Assembly (NCBI GenBank): GCA_009617715.1
Contig: VTFK01000043.1
Coordinates: 930,001-994,000, forward strand
Reading direction: 5' to 3'
Length of the DNA: 64,000 nt
DNA from: Plectrocnemia conspersa
Lineage: Eukaryota; Arthropoda; Insecta; Trichoptera; Polycentropodidae
Below are positions 45,590 through 58,701 of the stretch, one piece after another. Position numbers and translations under genes: made by a program. The notes beneath the pieces were generated by a model. The model was given only the letters and a program-made list of their open reading frames with translations, had not been told where the DNA came from and ran no database searches. How positions within the stretch are numbered: the stretch's first letter is position 1; the number at the start of each line of letters is the position of its first letter.

Positions 45590-47422
45590 ATGATTTCAAA
45601 GATATATAAGAATATTTTGATTATATTTAGTATATGTTATATAATAAATGCGTCTAATACAAGGCAAAATAATAAAGAAACTAATTTAGGTATGTATATT
45701 GCACAAAATGTATCATTGTATCACTGGTGAGATATATATTTAATAAATTTATAAATAATCTAAAAGATCCATCTGAATCAATTGGTGATATTCAGCATGA
45801 TATATATTTATTAAGAAGGACAGTGAAAACTTTGGAAGGTACGTTTATTTAAATCCTTTTTAATGATTGAAATATATTATTAATAATAAAGATGTTATAT
45901 TCAGAGCAAATTAATAAATTTGGAGAATTTTATATTGAGAAATTGGATCAAAAGTTAACATCTCTCGCCGTTAATATGGCAAGTCTAGAAAGCAACGTCA
46001 GAAATATACAAGTAAGTAAGACATTTTATCTCTATTGAAGATTATTTTATTACATTGCTTTTTAATTTAGGAGAGAGCGCATATTTGGGATACGTTTCAA
46101 CTTCACGTGTCCGCTTGGAACGAACAAATAAAATCAATAGATCAAAAGTCACTATAATCAACAGGTAACAATTGTAATAAGCATTAAATTATATATTGAT
46201 AAAGATACTTTTATATTTGAAATTTTGATAGAGGACAAGAAAAGGTTACTTTACTTGATGGAAAGTTGAGTTTCTTATTGAATTTGGAATACAACTCACA
46301 AAGAGCATTGAATAAGCTTTCTAATTTGGAAGAAAGATTTGATATGATTGAAAAGTCATTGAAGAATAGTAATTCGCCAAGAACTTTTAATATATATGAT
46401 GAATTTGCTGTAATGGGGGTTTTAAGTACTTTAAAGAATATAGAATATAAATCGGACAGAACCAATGTATTTCTTTATCAGTTACTTAATGGAAACGGTA
46501 TAATATTTATTTTATTTGCTATATCTTGAATCAACATAAGACATCATTATATAAATAATATTCCAAAATCATTTTTATTTGATTATTAGTTTTGGACATG
46601 TATATGTATGCTAATAGAACTACCTTTAATGTTTGCTCTAATTTAAAAAATAATTGAGATAACATCTAGTAACGTCGTGCAAACTACTGAACCCTATAAA
46701 GTAGTTTCTGCGTGTCTAACAAACAGTGGCTTTTAATAGTTTGCTATAATTTGTATCAGTTTGATATAACTTTTCTGGTAACATGTCATATATTGATTCT
46801 ATGCATTGCCTGTGAGATTATGCATAAATACACAATTATATATTGATTACGTGTTTTAGGTGGAAATCTCAACGATTCCATTTATCATAATCAAAGAAAG
46901 GTGTCTACGTGTGCTTTGTCACAATCGACTGATGAAATTATCAAAGATGTCTCTTCTAAAGTTGATATTATACATGATAAGATAACGGAAAATGAAGAGG
47001 AAGAATTTGAGAATAAAGGTCAAAACTTTGATTATTCAACAGAATCATATCCTTCTAATACAATAAAAAGTAGGAATAATAAAGTTTTGAAAAAATATGA
47101 GCAATTGTTGAATGTTTCTAATGATAATTTATATAAGTTGTACAACGAGATGGAAGTAAAGAATGATAAGATTAAAAAGGAATTATTAGAGCAAAATCAA
47201 AAATCACAAAATAATTTGGAAGAAATGTTTTTAAATCATAGTAAATCGTTAATTGTTCAGAATATGCAGTATGTTGATGTATTATATAGAAATGTGTCAA
47301 ATATAGTTGAATACTTCATGATGGATACTGTAAAAAAATACAACTATTGCTTGGAAATGTCTTCCAACATTAGTGATGCAAATGAAGCTCAGTCAAGTTC
47401 AGAAAACTATGTCAACACATGA
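45590..47422 (+). pseudogene. Secreted coiled-coil protein gene with two frame breaks (unknown family)
   Basis: Six exon-like blocks: 45590-45689 (signal peptide, MISKIYKNILIIFSICYIIN), 45732-45838, 45905-46011, 46071-46164, 46232-46497 and 46860-47422. The long parts are heptad-rich and acidic/basic (KLDQKLTSLAVNMASLE; LEERFDMIEKSLK; NEMEVKNDKIKKELLEQNQK). They predict an extended coiled coil of about 350 residues. Junctions 2-3, 3-4 and 5-6 keep phase. Junction 1-2 would need a 42-base intron and the wrong phase. Block 4 meets a TAA in frame and is off by one base relative to block 5. Either the gene is recently broken or two single-base errors are present. I do not recognise the family; the final 170 codons are open and well kept. 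Confidence 0.55.
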
Positions 47423-47575
47423 TGTATATGAATGATTGGGAATGATTTTTTTTTAATTATACGAATATATCAATATTTTGTTTATTTTTCTCTAATTAAT
47501 CGTACATAAAAATTTGTATAGTGATATGTGTAAAATATTAATATAATGAAAGTTTTAAGACATAAAATTGTTATT

Positions 47576-50295
47576 TCATTTACAACCAGTAGGTTTCTTC
47601 GTTGCAAGTCTACAAATGACGCCTTTGAAGTCCGTCAATGCATCGTTTTGATCCACTTGATTGTATTTCTGTATAAGAAAATCATAAATTAATATTAAGA
47701 TTAATAGTTTGTATCATATATGTTAAATATAATAATACAATTACCTCGTTAAATATAATAGTTGGTACGAAAGATAATTGCGGATTTAAAGCAATAGTCT
47801 TATTGCCGTACGATGCTAGAATTTCATCACCTTTGTGTCCATCGGCACACTTTTTAATATCGTTCACTGCAATGCTCAAGCTAGTACCACACTAAAATAT
47901 TAAATAAATTATATTATAAATCAATCTTAAACATTAAAAGCATAGATAATCTAACATACTTCGTCTAAAGCTTGATCAGGCTTCCTCTTAGACATTAAGC
48001 AATTGATGAGATCAAACTTCTTCTCGTCGTTCAATTCTTTGTATTTTAAGGCACATCCTTGAATCTTTAATATAAATGTAATAATCAAGATTATGATACA
48101 CCTATGATTATATAATGCAATTTTAAAAAACATACCTTATTTCCATAGCATTCTCTCGGACCGTGCTGACATTCAAATTGCCATTTACCGTCTTTCTTAT
48201 TTTGCTAAAAATTTAATATGAAATATTAATATATGATTGTAAAATTATATAAATATTGTATATCATACAATAGCTTTTCCATATGGCACAAGTTTCACTT
48301 TGAACGCTTCGTGCATCGTCAACCATGCTGGATAAAGCTGTTTAACTATAAAGTTCATACTATCTGGACATAGTGCCTCATAATAAACAGCAACTTTTAC
48401 CTAAAACAAGAATTATTAATGATAATAAAATTGCAAACATATATATATTATCTATTTATATTTATAGGATGTGGTTATTTGTACATAACATATTTGTATG
48501 AGCCATTAATTGTTGCATTATTACAAAGTTGCTTTTTGTTGAGATTACGTTTTATGCATATGAAATAAAATTATTAAAAAAATCATTGTTTTCACACAAT
48601 TTAATCGACGTTCAAGACTAAAAGTTACCTATAGCATATATTATATTTTATCAGTTTATTTAAAGACACTACAGTCCCACAGTTCGTATGAGGAGCTGCC
48701 ACTGATTTTTAGATATTAACAAAGTGGTTCTGGACGAGTCTGTAGATTCTACATAATTTATATTTTTATGATTATGCTTTTTATGCTTTTCCTACAAATC
48801 GTCTTACTCCTCTCCTAAAATATATTAGGTAGATGCTTTCTTTGTACTTTATGGTTGCATATTAATAATTTTCAAAAACAATAAGACGTCATCTGGAAAC
48901 CATACATAACCTTTGCCTTTCTTCCACTGGGTATATATCACAGGAAGGCATTCTATTATGTGAATTATGATACAGATATGTCGAATCAAGAGCTAATATC
49001 TTAAAAGCTTGTTCGCAACACACTTATATATTAAATAAAATAATTACTAATATTACTATAATTCCAAGACTAATTAACAGTAGTGAGACAGCCAGTCTTA
49101 TTAAATAAATATTTAAGAAAAATACAATCAAACATGTCGCCAATTAGGGCATTTATCAGAAAAGAGGATCGAACCAATATGCGTTGAATTAAATACATCC
49201 GTCGGACAAACGGAGACTTTTTGTCAGATATATTTTACTGCAGCTAGGTCTCGAGATTTAGTATTATCCGGTTTGATGACAGAGAAACAAGACAGTAATT
49301 GTTTAATATTACCAATTATAAATATGATATATTTATTTAATTTGTAGTTGGATGCAAGTCGAATTACTCCATATAATCAAATATATAGGTCAAGCACTCT
49401 AAGATTATGTTACACCACTACCAATCAAAAGGTGCGGTCGACACAGGCGATTAAATAACGAACGGATAATCTTGTGTTTGATCGATAAGATGTTTAGCTT
49501 ATTTATGAAAATGCTGGATCAAGGAAAGCTAAACATTTAAAAAAATGTTATATTTTAATAATGGCATAAGTGTATACTATCATTTTATTCTTTAAGAATA
49601 TTCAAATATTCAATTGAATATTCTTAAAGAATAATGTATGTAATAGTGAATGTATACAGAATAATCGCGATGTCCAAGGTATTTATTCGTTTTCAGCATT
49701 TATTTCACAACAATTGTTACGTTACTATTATTAAAACTGATTATTTCGTAATAATATTATTATTGTTCGAATTTTAAATCACTGTTTTTTTACGACATTT
49801 GTACATGTACACTGAGTGTACATCATAGGAGCGCGTGGAATATCAAATAGGTTTTTTTTCATAGTTGTAAAAAACGAGGCATATGTTGTTTCGCGAATAG
49901 CCGTACATATTAATTTATTTATGGTGTGTATAAAAAAGAATCGTAGTCATATTTATTAAATTTAAAAATATTAATACACCCCTCTCCCCCTAACCGTCGT
50001 ATACATGAACATAATCATTTTAAAATAATGAAAATATAGATGTATTAAAAACATAGTATTAAGTACACTAGCGCGTTGGCTCTGACACAATATGTTGTAT
50101 TTGTTTCAGCGTCATATCATAATATGTACATACATATATACCCAAAAATATAGATAATATACAATAATTTATTAATATGAACTTATTAAATAAAGTAGTA
50201 CTTACTTTATCGCTGCTTCCTTTCTTAGATTTTCCTGATACGACCGCAATTAGGCATAATAGTCCAAGAATGTACTTAATCCCAATTGTATACAT
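47576..50295 (-). CDS. GILT: GILT-like protein (gamma-interferon-inducible lysosomal thiol reductase family)
   Basis: Six exons: 50295-50206, 48400-48269, 48204-48136, 48064-47960, 47891-47745 and 47668-47576 (211 codons, in phase). A signal peptide ([20 protein letters not shown]) is followed by the thioredoxin-like active site YYEALCPDS. The GILT signature [16 protein letters not shown] comes next, then [19 protein letters not shown]. The second Cys of the CXXC is Ser (CPDS), which is common in insect members and may alter redox activity. Family members act in the endolysosome or are secreted, reduce disulfides and are often immune-induced. Intron 1 is 1.8 kb and holds a 19-bp-arm palindrome; other introns are short. 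Confidence 0.95.
49587..49632. repeat. Perfect 19-bp inverted repeat in GILT intron 1
   Basis: Arms attctttaagaatattcaa (49587-49605) and its exact complement (49614-49632) around an 8-base loop. Each arm also contains a smaller palindrome. It is AT-rich but longer than expected by chance. Confidence 0.7.
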
Positions 50296-52331
50296 TTTTA
50301 TAGCAAGAAACTAAAAAAATACAGATAAAACAACATAAATATATCATTATAAAAATTATCTCGTTTCTTTATCAAATACATTTATTAAAAATGTAATCTT
50401 CGACCTTTCGTGTGACATTATACATTAAAATAAAAAAATGTGCCAATTTTTTAATGTTTTAAAATTCCGTTATAACATAGCTGTTATATCTGAGTCATAT
50501 ACATACATTTATATAAAATATCGCATTCTAATATATAACATACCCTACTTTCTAACCGTATTAAATTCCTCGAAATTTAATAGACAAATTGCTTTATGTT
50601 GTCATATCGAGATCATGAGTAGCAAAACAATTATAGTCGATAAATAATAGTATAGACGGACGAGTGGGTTCACAAAAGAACAGATTGCCCAACTAGGGTC
50701 AACGCTTCAATACGATAAATGTTAGAACGATCGCTTAATTTATCCAAGAAGGGAGACACACAGCCATATTTGTATGTGTACGACACTCATGCACATTCTT
50801 ATGAGACTATCTTAACCCGATCTTCAGTTATCTTCATAACCGGTGTTAGCTCTAACGGTACTGCGATTGTATTCGCATATAAAAACTCGCTCCGGCTTCT
50901 TTTTCTCATGAAAAAAATAGCATAACTCAAATAGTATAACTTTGATCGATCTCATATATCACCATATTATCAGATACTTTATTCTATATTTTAATTATAT
51001 GATTTGCTTTTTAAAAGGTGTTGTTTTTGTGTTTGTTACTTGATAAGATCAGTATGAGACGTCCCAGCCGGTGAAGAGTAAGCGTATCACTGGTTGAGTG
51101 ACTTTGCCTTGCATGCAAGAATACTCGGTGATATTAAGTTATCTACAACCTTTTTCGACGCAGACGAATCGTGTGTAAACGAACGATCGCTTTATGGGTC
51201 GACAATATCAATAGTTCAAAATACTCATAAATATATAAAAATATAGTATGTATACTTTATTAATAATAATAAGCACTAAAGGCAATCGGCTCACAGCAAT
51301 ATGCTTAATAACTTATAGGGAAATAGGGACTTTGTGAGGACTTCAAAATAGCAAAGTCATTCTAAAAACTATATATATTTGCATCTCAACTACCAGTAAA
51401 AACGAACTATGAAAAAAGTTTTACAAGGCAGCGTCATGTGTTGAACTCTATATTTAATCTGACACAAATGACACCACAATTGCCACATTCACGAATCATA
51501 TTGCTTTACTTGTCTCACACAAAAATTTGCATAACATACCCGAAGATATGCCTAAACAAGATCCAGTACTGGTTAAAAATATAGATAACAGATTACCTAA
51601 AATAACATTCAATACAAAAAGATAAAATTACCCACCAGTTAAAATAAAAACTAAGATTAACTGGAGAGGCATCGAAAACATCCTGACAAAAAGTAAAACA
51701 ACTGATAATCTTAACTGTCCTTAGTAAGCTGTTACTTCCAACTGTTATTTGACATTTATAGAGTATTGAATACTCAACGCCTGCAAAGTGGTTAACTTTT
51801 AACTAACATGAAGTAAGTAGACAGCGGTATCTTGTTATTAGTCAGCTCCTAAACAAATCAAGACAAACTAATTTTCTTTTACTTTAATATTAATATATGT
51901 ATAAGAAATAAAAAAAATATTTCTCGTTACACAGCTAAGATATTTTTTAAATAAAAATCTGCTAAAATTCTAAATTCTATATTAGTTATTAGTATTCAAA
52001 TAATAATAACAAACACCGTTGTAAACGTGAATCCATATGAATATTTTTATCTCTATCGTTTCTAATAACAAATGTCCTATCATAATCTATCAATATGAAT
52101 ATATTAGATAGAACAATCTCATTATCATATTATAAATAAATGCAAATAATATGCACGAAGTTTTGCAATATTGCCAAATTTCATACAAAATACAAATACA
52201 TGTTTACTATTTATTTCCTAATTTCCTAAATGTTTATTTTCCAATTAGGAAGAAAAATTATCTATTCTCAAAAACTAATTTATAGTCGCATATTGAACAA
52301 TTTAATTGTGTCGATTTATAATGAATACAAC
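50296..52331. other. Intergenic upstream of GILT
   Basis: No gene supported. A slightly GC-richer patch at 50655-50900 contains two short open frames without recognised motifs. The GILT promoter should lie at the left edge but no core element was resolved. Confidence 0.4.
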
Positions 52332-52844
52332 CAGTGGCATAGCTAGGATTTGTGCACCAGGGGCGATCTTTCATTTTGCCCCTATACAATTATCTAATAC
52401 AAAATCTGTAACTCAATGCATTTATTCAATATGCCAAAACTACATACCCTTCCCGTATTATATGCACAAAAAAAATATGTGCAAAACAGTCTTCAAGTTT
52501 TATGAATTATGTTATCAGGCATTTTATTATTTTAGCACGTGCTCGACTCGAACAAACAATGGATAACATCTGGTGTAACTTCAATTTTTACTGATTCTAA
52601 GAAACTGGCCAAATCATAAAATCAGCTTATACTGATTCTTCGAAACTGTCCGGATCATAAAATCAGCATTTGTTGTTTATTGTTTTCACATATTCAACTT
52701 AGCTCTTAGCTATTCGTGGATATACATATATTTTTAGCGCATTCAGTCTAAGAACCACACTACATGAACGGTCTTTCCATCGCAAAAATGCCGCCCCCAA
52801 GCAAGTAACGCCCGGGGTGGTCCGCCCTCTTAGCTACGCCATTG
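52332..52844. mobile_element. Non-autonomous hAT element
   Basis: The left end cagtggcatagctaggattt and the complement of the right end (caatggcgtagctaagaggg) form imperfect terminal inverted repeats of the well-known cagtggcgtagct type. The flanks aatacaac (52324-52331) and aatacagt (52845-52852) are a degraded 8-bp duplication. Inside, a unit of about 37 bp (ctgattct...aaatcataaaatcagc) is repeated twice at about 52590-52665. No transposase frame remains. Confidence 0.8.
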
Positions 52845-52852
52845 AATACAGT

Positions 52853-55846
52853 GTTCATCATAATACAATCGTAACTTATTAACGACGCTATTTGAGTTCG
52901 AAATACGATAATATAATATTTAAGTACTAAATTAAAATACGATTCCAAACATACCCATGACTAAAACGACTATTTCGGCTACATAATATATAACATACTG
53001 TCGATTTTTATAAATTACAGCAATATGCGAGCAATTCTCAAATGTTTTCAATTTAATAATGGTTTAGATACGAAGAGAACTTTTAGTCATACACACTGCC
53101 TTTATGTATAACACTCTGTGTACAGGTATGTTAATAGTTAAAATATATAGCCACTAGGTTCTCGATCTCGATTTAAGATTAGTCATTATTTAACCGGTTG
53201 ATTGATTGATAACAATAACAAATTAAAAACTCAATAGCTATTGGTTATAATAAGCAATTGCACGAAGGTTGTTCGGCAAATAACAAAGATCTTTTGTAAA
53301 GAGTAAACAATAATTTAAAATGCTAAATCTGATACGTGTATTCAAGGTAAAATCTGACTTGACACAGTCAAAATCTATAATTACGATCATATCTCTGTAC
53401 GACAAATTCGATAAGTTAATTTATGTGTAAAATTACTGGCAAATATATTTTCCTAGCACGTACAGTTTGCGCTAGATACAAATGATTTGCTAAGAATAGC
53501 TTCTTTAAAAATAGATAGTATATTGTAGTTTTACTAGTAAATCTATTTTTTTATGTTTTTTGAAAACTGAAATCATCAATTGGCATCTATAGATGTGGTT
53601 ATTATACAATTTCAGTAAAAAAGTAGTTGTATTTCCAGATTTTTAGAAATGCATATAAGTAACTAACATTCACAAAAATTGAGATAAAACAATTTTGAAT
53701 AACTTGACTCTCGTTGACAAACAACACAGATTTTAATATATATCATAATATCAGTATTTCGACATTCATAAAAGATGAAAAAAATATTCCCTATTATTAG
53801 TACGCGTACAAAGAAAAGTATTTGCATGTATAGTAATATGATCTACTTTAATATCCTTTCTTTTCTTAGTAACACTTGTATTTAAACATACATACATCGT
53901 GCTAATGGGTATCGCACATTGTCAAATCCAGCTTATTACCCCAGAACACGCTCGAGCGTTACAAACTCGACTGTTTCGACTAGGGACGTCATTTCAGTTT
54001 TTCCAGGGGGGGAGGGAAAAAATTGAATAGTCGATGGTAATTTTTATAATATTTTTTTCAGCAATTCGATTGCTGAATATACTAGATATATTTCATATGT
54101 AATGCAAGGAGTTAAAAACTTAAATTATAAATAATTTTGAATTTTCTTCAATCATTTCTACGTTAATTTTCACGGCTCGCTCGCATGTCATTATTAATTA
54201 CCATGAATGATCGCATTATTCGCGTTTAATCGTTTCTCGTTAAATTGCATCGTCGCAAATGTTAAGAATTACTGTGAATCGAAGCGTTCGCACGAGAATA
54301 CATTCGCTCACGGGACTGGTTTAATAAAAAAGAAAATAATAACTAGCAAAAAAGGTATTGCATCCACAATCATTGTTTGTGGTTTCGTTCTCCATTTTCC
54401 TTACTAGCTTTTTTATTAGCGTCGACACGGAACACCTTCGAATTTGTTATCGTGGCTACGCAAAGTCGCACCCATAATTAACGATGGAATTTTAGACACA
54501 CCCTGGAAACACCCTTGTTACACGGGGAAAGACTTTGAGACACGCACGTATCAAATGGTTCACAGATCAATAATTAAAAAAAAATCTGATTGTGGAAGAC
54601 AAATAGTGATTATGCTACGTAAACGGAGATCGAAATGAACCAGAACAATCCGGAATGTTGCCTTGAATTATTTAATCGGTGAATATGGTAATCAATATAT
54701 TTTCATATAGAAAAAAAAATCACTACGCAGTTTCATACAATAAATAATAAAAATGTATAAATATTTTCAAGGAACTACACATCATCCTAAAAGTCATGTC
54801 ATGTATTTATGAAATGGGATCATCAAATATAAGCACTATATATATATAATTGAATGTAAGTCAAAAGAAAATATTTAAATATAGAGCTGAATGTATGCAT
54901 GATATTAATTATATACATTTTGGCGTATATCATTACGTTTAAAATTACATTGATTTTCCGCTATGTTATGATCAAATATTTTTAATGAAAGTGGTATTAC
55001 ATTTCGCTAGCTGAAAGATATGTTCCACTCAATCCTTAGCAGTGATGTCAGCAAGGCGCCAAGTACTATCTACAATAAATTAGCAGCATTGTATTAGATT
55101 GCAATAGATATAAATTATATATAATTACAATTCAACTAACTTTTGATTTGTAAAAAACGAAATCAGGTTTTTTCTTTACGGACGTTTTTTTGGAACTCCG
55201 AACCAAAGAGTTTGCGTGGCATCAAGTGGGGGCTAGAGAAAATCTTTTAATAAGACAAAGCCTCGCATTAACTAGAACCAATAGAAAACTTTTTTTATAC
55301 AAATTTCAAATATCATACAAAAGCTTAGGTTTATACACAAAATATAGAGAAACATAAACCAAAACCAAATATTTACTTGCTCTTCAATGTATTTTTATAA
55401 TTGAAAAATCAATGATACTAATTTGTATGATAAAATTCGATGCTGCTACAGGAAATTTAAGTTAAGCTAGAAAACCCGTGGTGTATTCTTATAATAAAAA
55501 CATAAATTGTATGTACATATGTGATATTTTCTATAACATTTTATTTTAACCTTATAACAAATAAATAAACAATAATATAATTTATATATTTTTGTTAACA
55601 TGCTAATGGCTAAATTTTTGTTGAAGAAAAATTATCAAACTGATAGACCAGCAGTAAATGTTTTCCAGTTTTTTCCCGACTTGCGCAGATATCTAGTTTT
55701 ATAATAATTTATCATGACAATGAATAATAATATAAGGTTATGTTTAAAATGTAAATCATATACAAGGCAAACTCGCAGAAATAAAAATATATCTTTTTAT
55801 CACAGAGCGATTTCAGTTATGTTTAGCAAAGCTTTTATTAATACAG
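52853..55846. other. Gene-poor intergenic region
   Basis: Mostly AT-rich. A possible lone transposon end occurs at about 53981-54030 (ctagggacgtcatttcagtt, then a G tract). It resembles the hAT-like starts in intron 2 of copy E, but no partner end was found. Short frames at 54207-54638 have no recognised motif. Confidence 0.4.
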
Positions 55847-55998
55847 TTTATGGCAAACATCGACAGTCAAAAACCATATAATATATTAATAAACATATCC
55901 AGACAAGTAGAAATTGAAAGAAAAATGCGTCTAAATATGTTTCCACTTCAGAGATCAAAGAGATCCAGCGTGCAAGGGCGAACGTTCACATCAAACAG
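55847..55998 (+). other. Possible orphan coding exon
   Basis: A 152-base block is bounded by a good acceptor (ttaatacag) and donor (caggtataac) and open in one frame. It translates to a basic segment (MANIDSQKPYNILI; FPLQRSKRSSVQGRTF). I found no neighbouring exons with matching phase and do not recognise the sequence, so it may be chance. Confidence 0.25.
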
Positions 55999-56843
55999 GT
56001 ATAACAAACCGATGGTAACTGTACATAATATAAGTATACATTAAATAATATAGTTATGCATAATGCCTTAATCATAAGAATAAATTAAAATATATATGGT
56101 ATTATAAGTATTACCTTAGTAAATTTTCCTTTTTCCTCGTATATAGATACACCTAGGTATTTTGGTAATTTCTTGGGAAATCATGTAATATAGATTTTCC
56201 ATTGTATATTTTATTGATAATGACATTTTACTTATAATTATAAAAATACATTTTTTATTTAGAGACATCTGTTGTACATAACTGAAACTATTTTTTAAAT
56301 AATAATGTGCTAGTAAATATTTTAAGATTTTTAATTTAAATTATAGTCTCTTTTAAAAATATTTCATTTTTTGTTACTATCATATTTCTACATCTTTATT
56401 TATTTTTAAGAATAAGGGACGCAATCGCGATCCCCTATGCCACCCTACGGTCCACAGCATCGACGATTGTTGACATCGCTCCTCGGCAACTTTAAAAAGT
56501 GTATCATTTAATGCAGACTACGTTGAAAATGTAGTGTGTTTCCAACGCTCTTAGGATAAAAAATCGGATACGATCCGCGTTTCCTCTTGTTGATAAATCA
56601 GAGAATCCAGCTGGAATCCCTAATCGAATATTTTTGAAAATCGATGTAGATTACATAGACCTGGATTATAGAATCGAGAGATTTGATCACAGCCTTAGAA
56701 AGTCACTAAAGGTTAGTGACAGGATAACGACACCGATGAAACCCGAGTTGTTGGTCCACTAGGATTAATTAATCAACTTAAATGAAATTTTAGATATACT
56801 ATTTATCATATGACATAATGAGATTAATAAACATAAAAATACA

Positions 56844-57078
56844 TAAGGTCAGAATAACGTAGTCCGTAAAGTCTAGAATGGTAACAAAGATGCTATGGGT
56901 TCGATCCCAGCAGCAGACTCTTTCAGTCTGGTAGTTAATACTCACTTAGGTATTATTCATATCTGATTGACTTATCCAGTTGATACTAATTTACCCCGTT
57001 TCAACGCACTGGGCTTACGCCTGTCAGTTTACAACGAAAGATAAAATAAAAATAAGAAACATAAAATCATAAATAAAG
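56844..57078 (+). repeat. tRNA-derived SINE
   Basis: The head contains a good RNA polymerase III B box (ggttcgatccc, 56898-56908). A poor A-box-like segment lies about 40 bases before it. The body ends tttaccccgtttcaacgca, ctgggcttacgcctgtcag, and an A-rich tail follows (57040-57078). The body recurs as a truncated copy at 8686-8740 on the minus strand. No full tRNA cloverleaf can be drawn. Confidence 0.65.
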
Positions 57079-58173
57079 TCTGTTCTGTAGAGCTTCCCAA
57101 AACAATACTTTTTATGTTATTATAGCTATCTCGATCGTGATGCATCACTGTGGCACTGCTTAGAGCCGACGAATCTCCAAAATCTTACAGGATCACTGAT
57201 ACGAGAATTTTCACATTCTCTAAAATTATCTCGGTGACACGAGATCATCATTCTCTTATCTCGGGCCTGCAAGACTTGAAACTTTGATAAAGCGAGCGTA
57301 CTTTTGGGTATACTCTACCGCCCGCACGGTCTCGTTTCCTACGAAAACATTGGTTGAACACACCGTGCATTTCATTATAGAGAGCGGTAAGGAACTGTAT
57401 ACCTGAGAACACTGCACCTATTTTTTCCATTGATAATAATTATAAAAATATAGCAAAAAATATTTTTTAATCATACTTAAAGCTATGTTTTGATTACAGT
57501 TTTATGAATATAGGAAATGTATAAATCCATGTGTAACGTAATAAAAATTAATAAAATATGAATGATTTTAAAATAAGTTTAAGCTTTTACCTATTTTTGT
57601 GTCTGAATATGGGCCGCAACCTATAATGTCGTTTTACAACCGGTGTCATAAATATCCGGAGACAATCGTAAAGTACTCTTTAAAAAAACAGAAAGAATAA
57701 CTCATTAACACTTTTGTAAACAAAGAAAGTGATATTTAGTGAGAAAACATTACATGTATTAATATATTATTATTTTATTTTGCTAGTGAACATGTTTGAA
57801 TTTACATACCGCCTAATTCTAAAAAGTACAACAATATTACTCAAATGCGTCATAATCATTTGAACTGTTTATAAACTACTTTTATAATACAACATGTTCT
57901 AGTTTTATATTTTTCTTCGCATCGACCAATGTTCTAAACCTCTGGTATAGTCTAACTTTGGATAAAAAATATATAGGTATATTTTGCAATTCGCTCGAAT
58001 ATACGCGTATATAACTAACAGCTCCGTGTATTTTAGTGAATTAGTATTCAGTTAAATTTGGTGACTTGTATCATACAGTTGCCAATTATATACAATCTCT
58101 GCATTCGCTTGGAACAGTCGTTCTGTACAATATTCATTATTATAATAACAAAAATAATTAATTATTTAGTAAA
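57079..58173. other. Intergenic upstream of the small secreted protein gene
   Basis: A GC-richer patch at about 57130-57430 has no recognised coding signature. Sequence closer to 58174 should contain the promoter and leader of the next gene; the leader is not fixed. Confidence 0.35.
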
Positions 58174-58670
58174 ATGTCGATAGAAATGTTTTCAAAAATG
58201 ATTGTCATTGTGAGTGTAATATTAATTATAAACTGTGAAGGATTTCCAACATATTATGGATCAGGTACATTTTTTATTTACTTTAATTTTACATTGTTAA
58301 CCATTAATAATAATACTATTTCTATATTTTCTTTATTCATCCATTAATAAAAATCTATTTTTAAATTAGATTTGTCGTATTTTTAGCAACAAATATAATT
58401 TTACAATTATTTCAATTATAATTTATACTCAAATTATATCTAGAAATTGAAAAGATTACGTAGCTCATAATCTTATTTTTATTATTATTTTTGATAGGAA
58501 ACATTTAATTTAATTGACTCTCAAAAGACTACTGTGTAACTTAAGGATAAAATAATTTAATACCAATGTTGATTTTGCACCTAAATCTAATTCCAAAAAG
58601 CCATTATTAGTTATTAATTAAAGAACAGTCACTATTAAAAAAAACATTAAAGTGTACATATAATAAAATA

Positions 58671-58701
<31 letters not shown>

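Noticed and set aside
48269..48400. CPDS instead of CXXC in GILT as a novel loss
   Set aside because: Insect GILT-like proteins often have this Ser, so it is not remarkable in itself.
56880..56915. Possible tRNA gene (ggttcgatcccagc)
   Set aside because: Only the T-arm/B-box-like part is convincing. No acceptor or anticodon stem can be drawn, and the sequence continues into a SINE body that recurs elsewhere.
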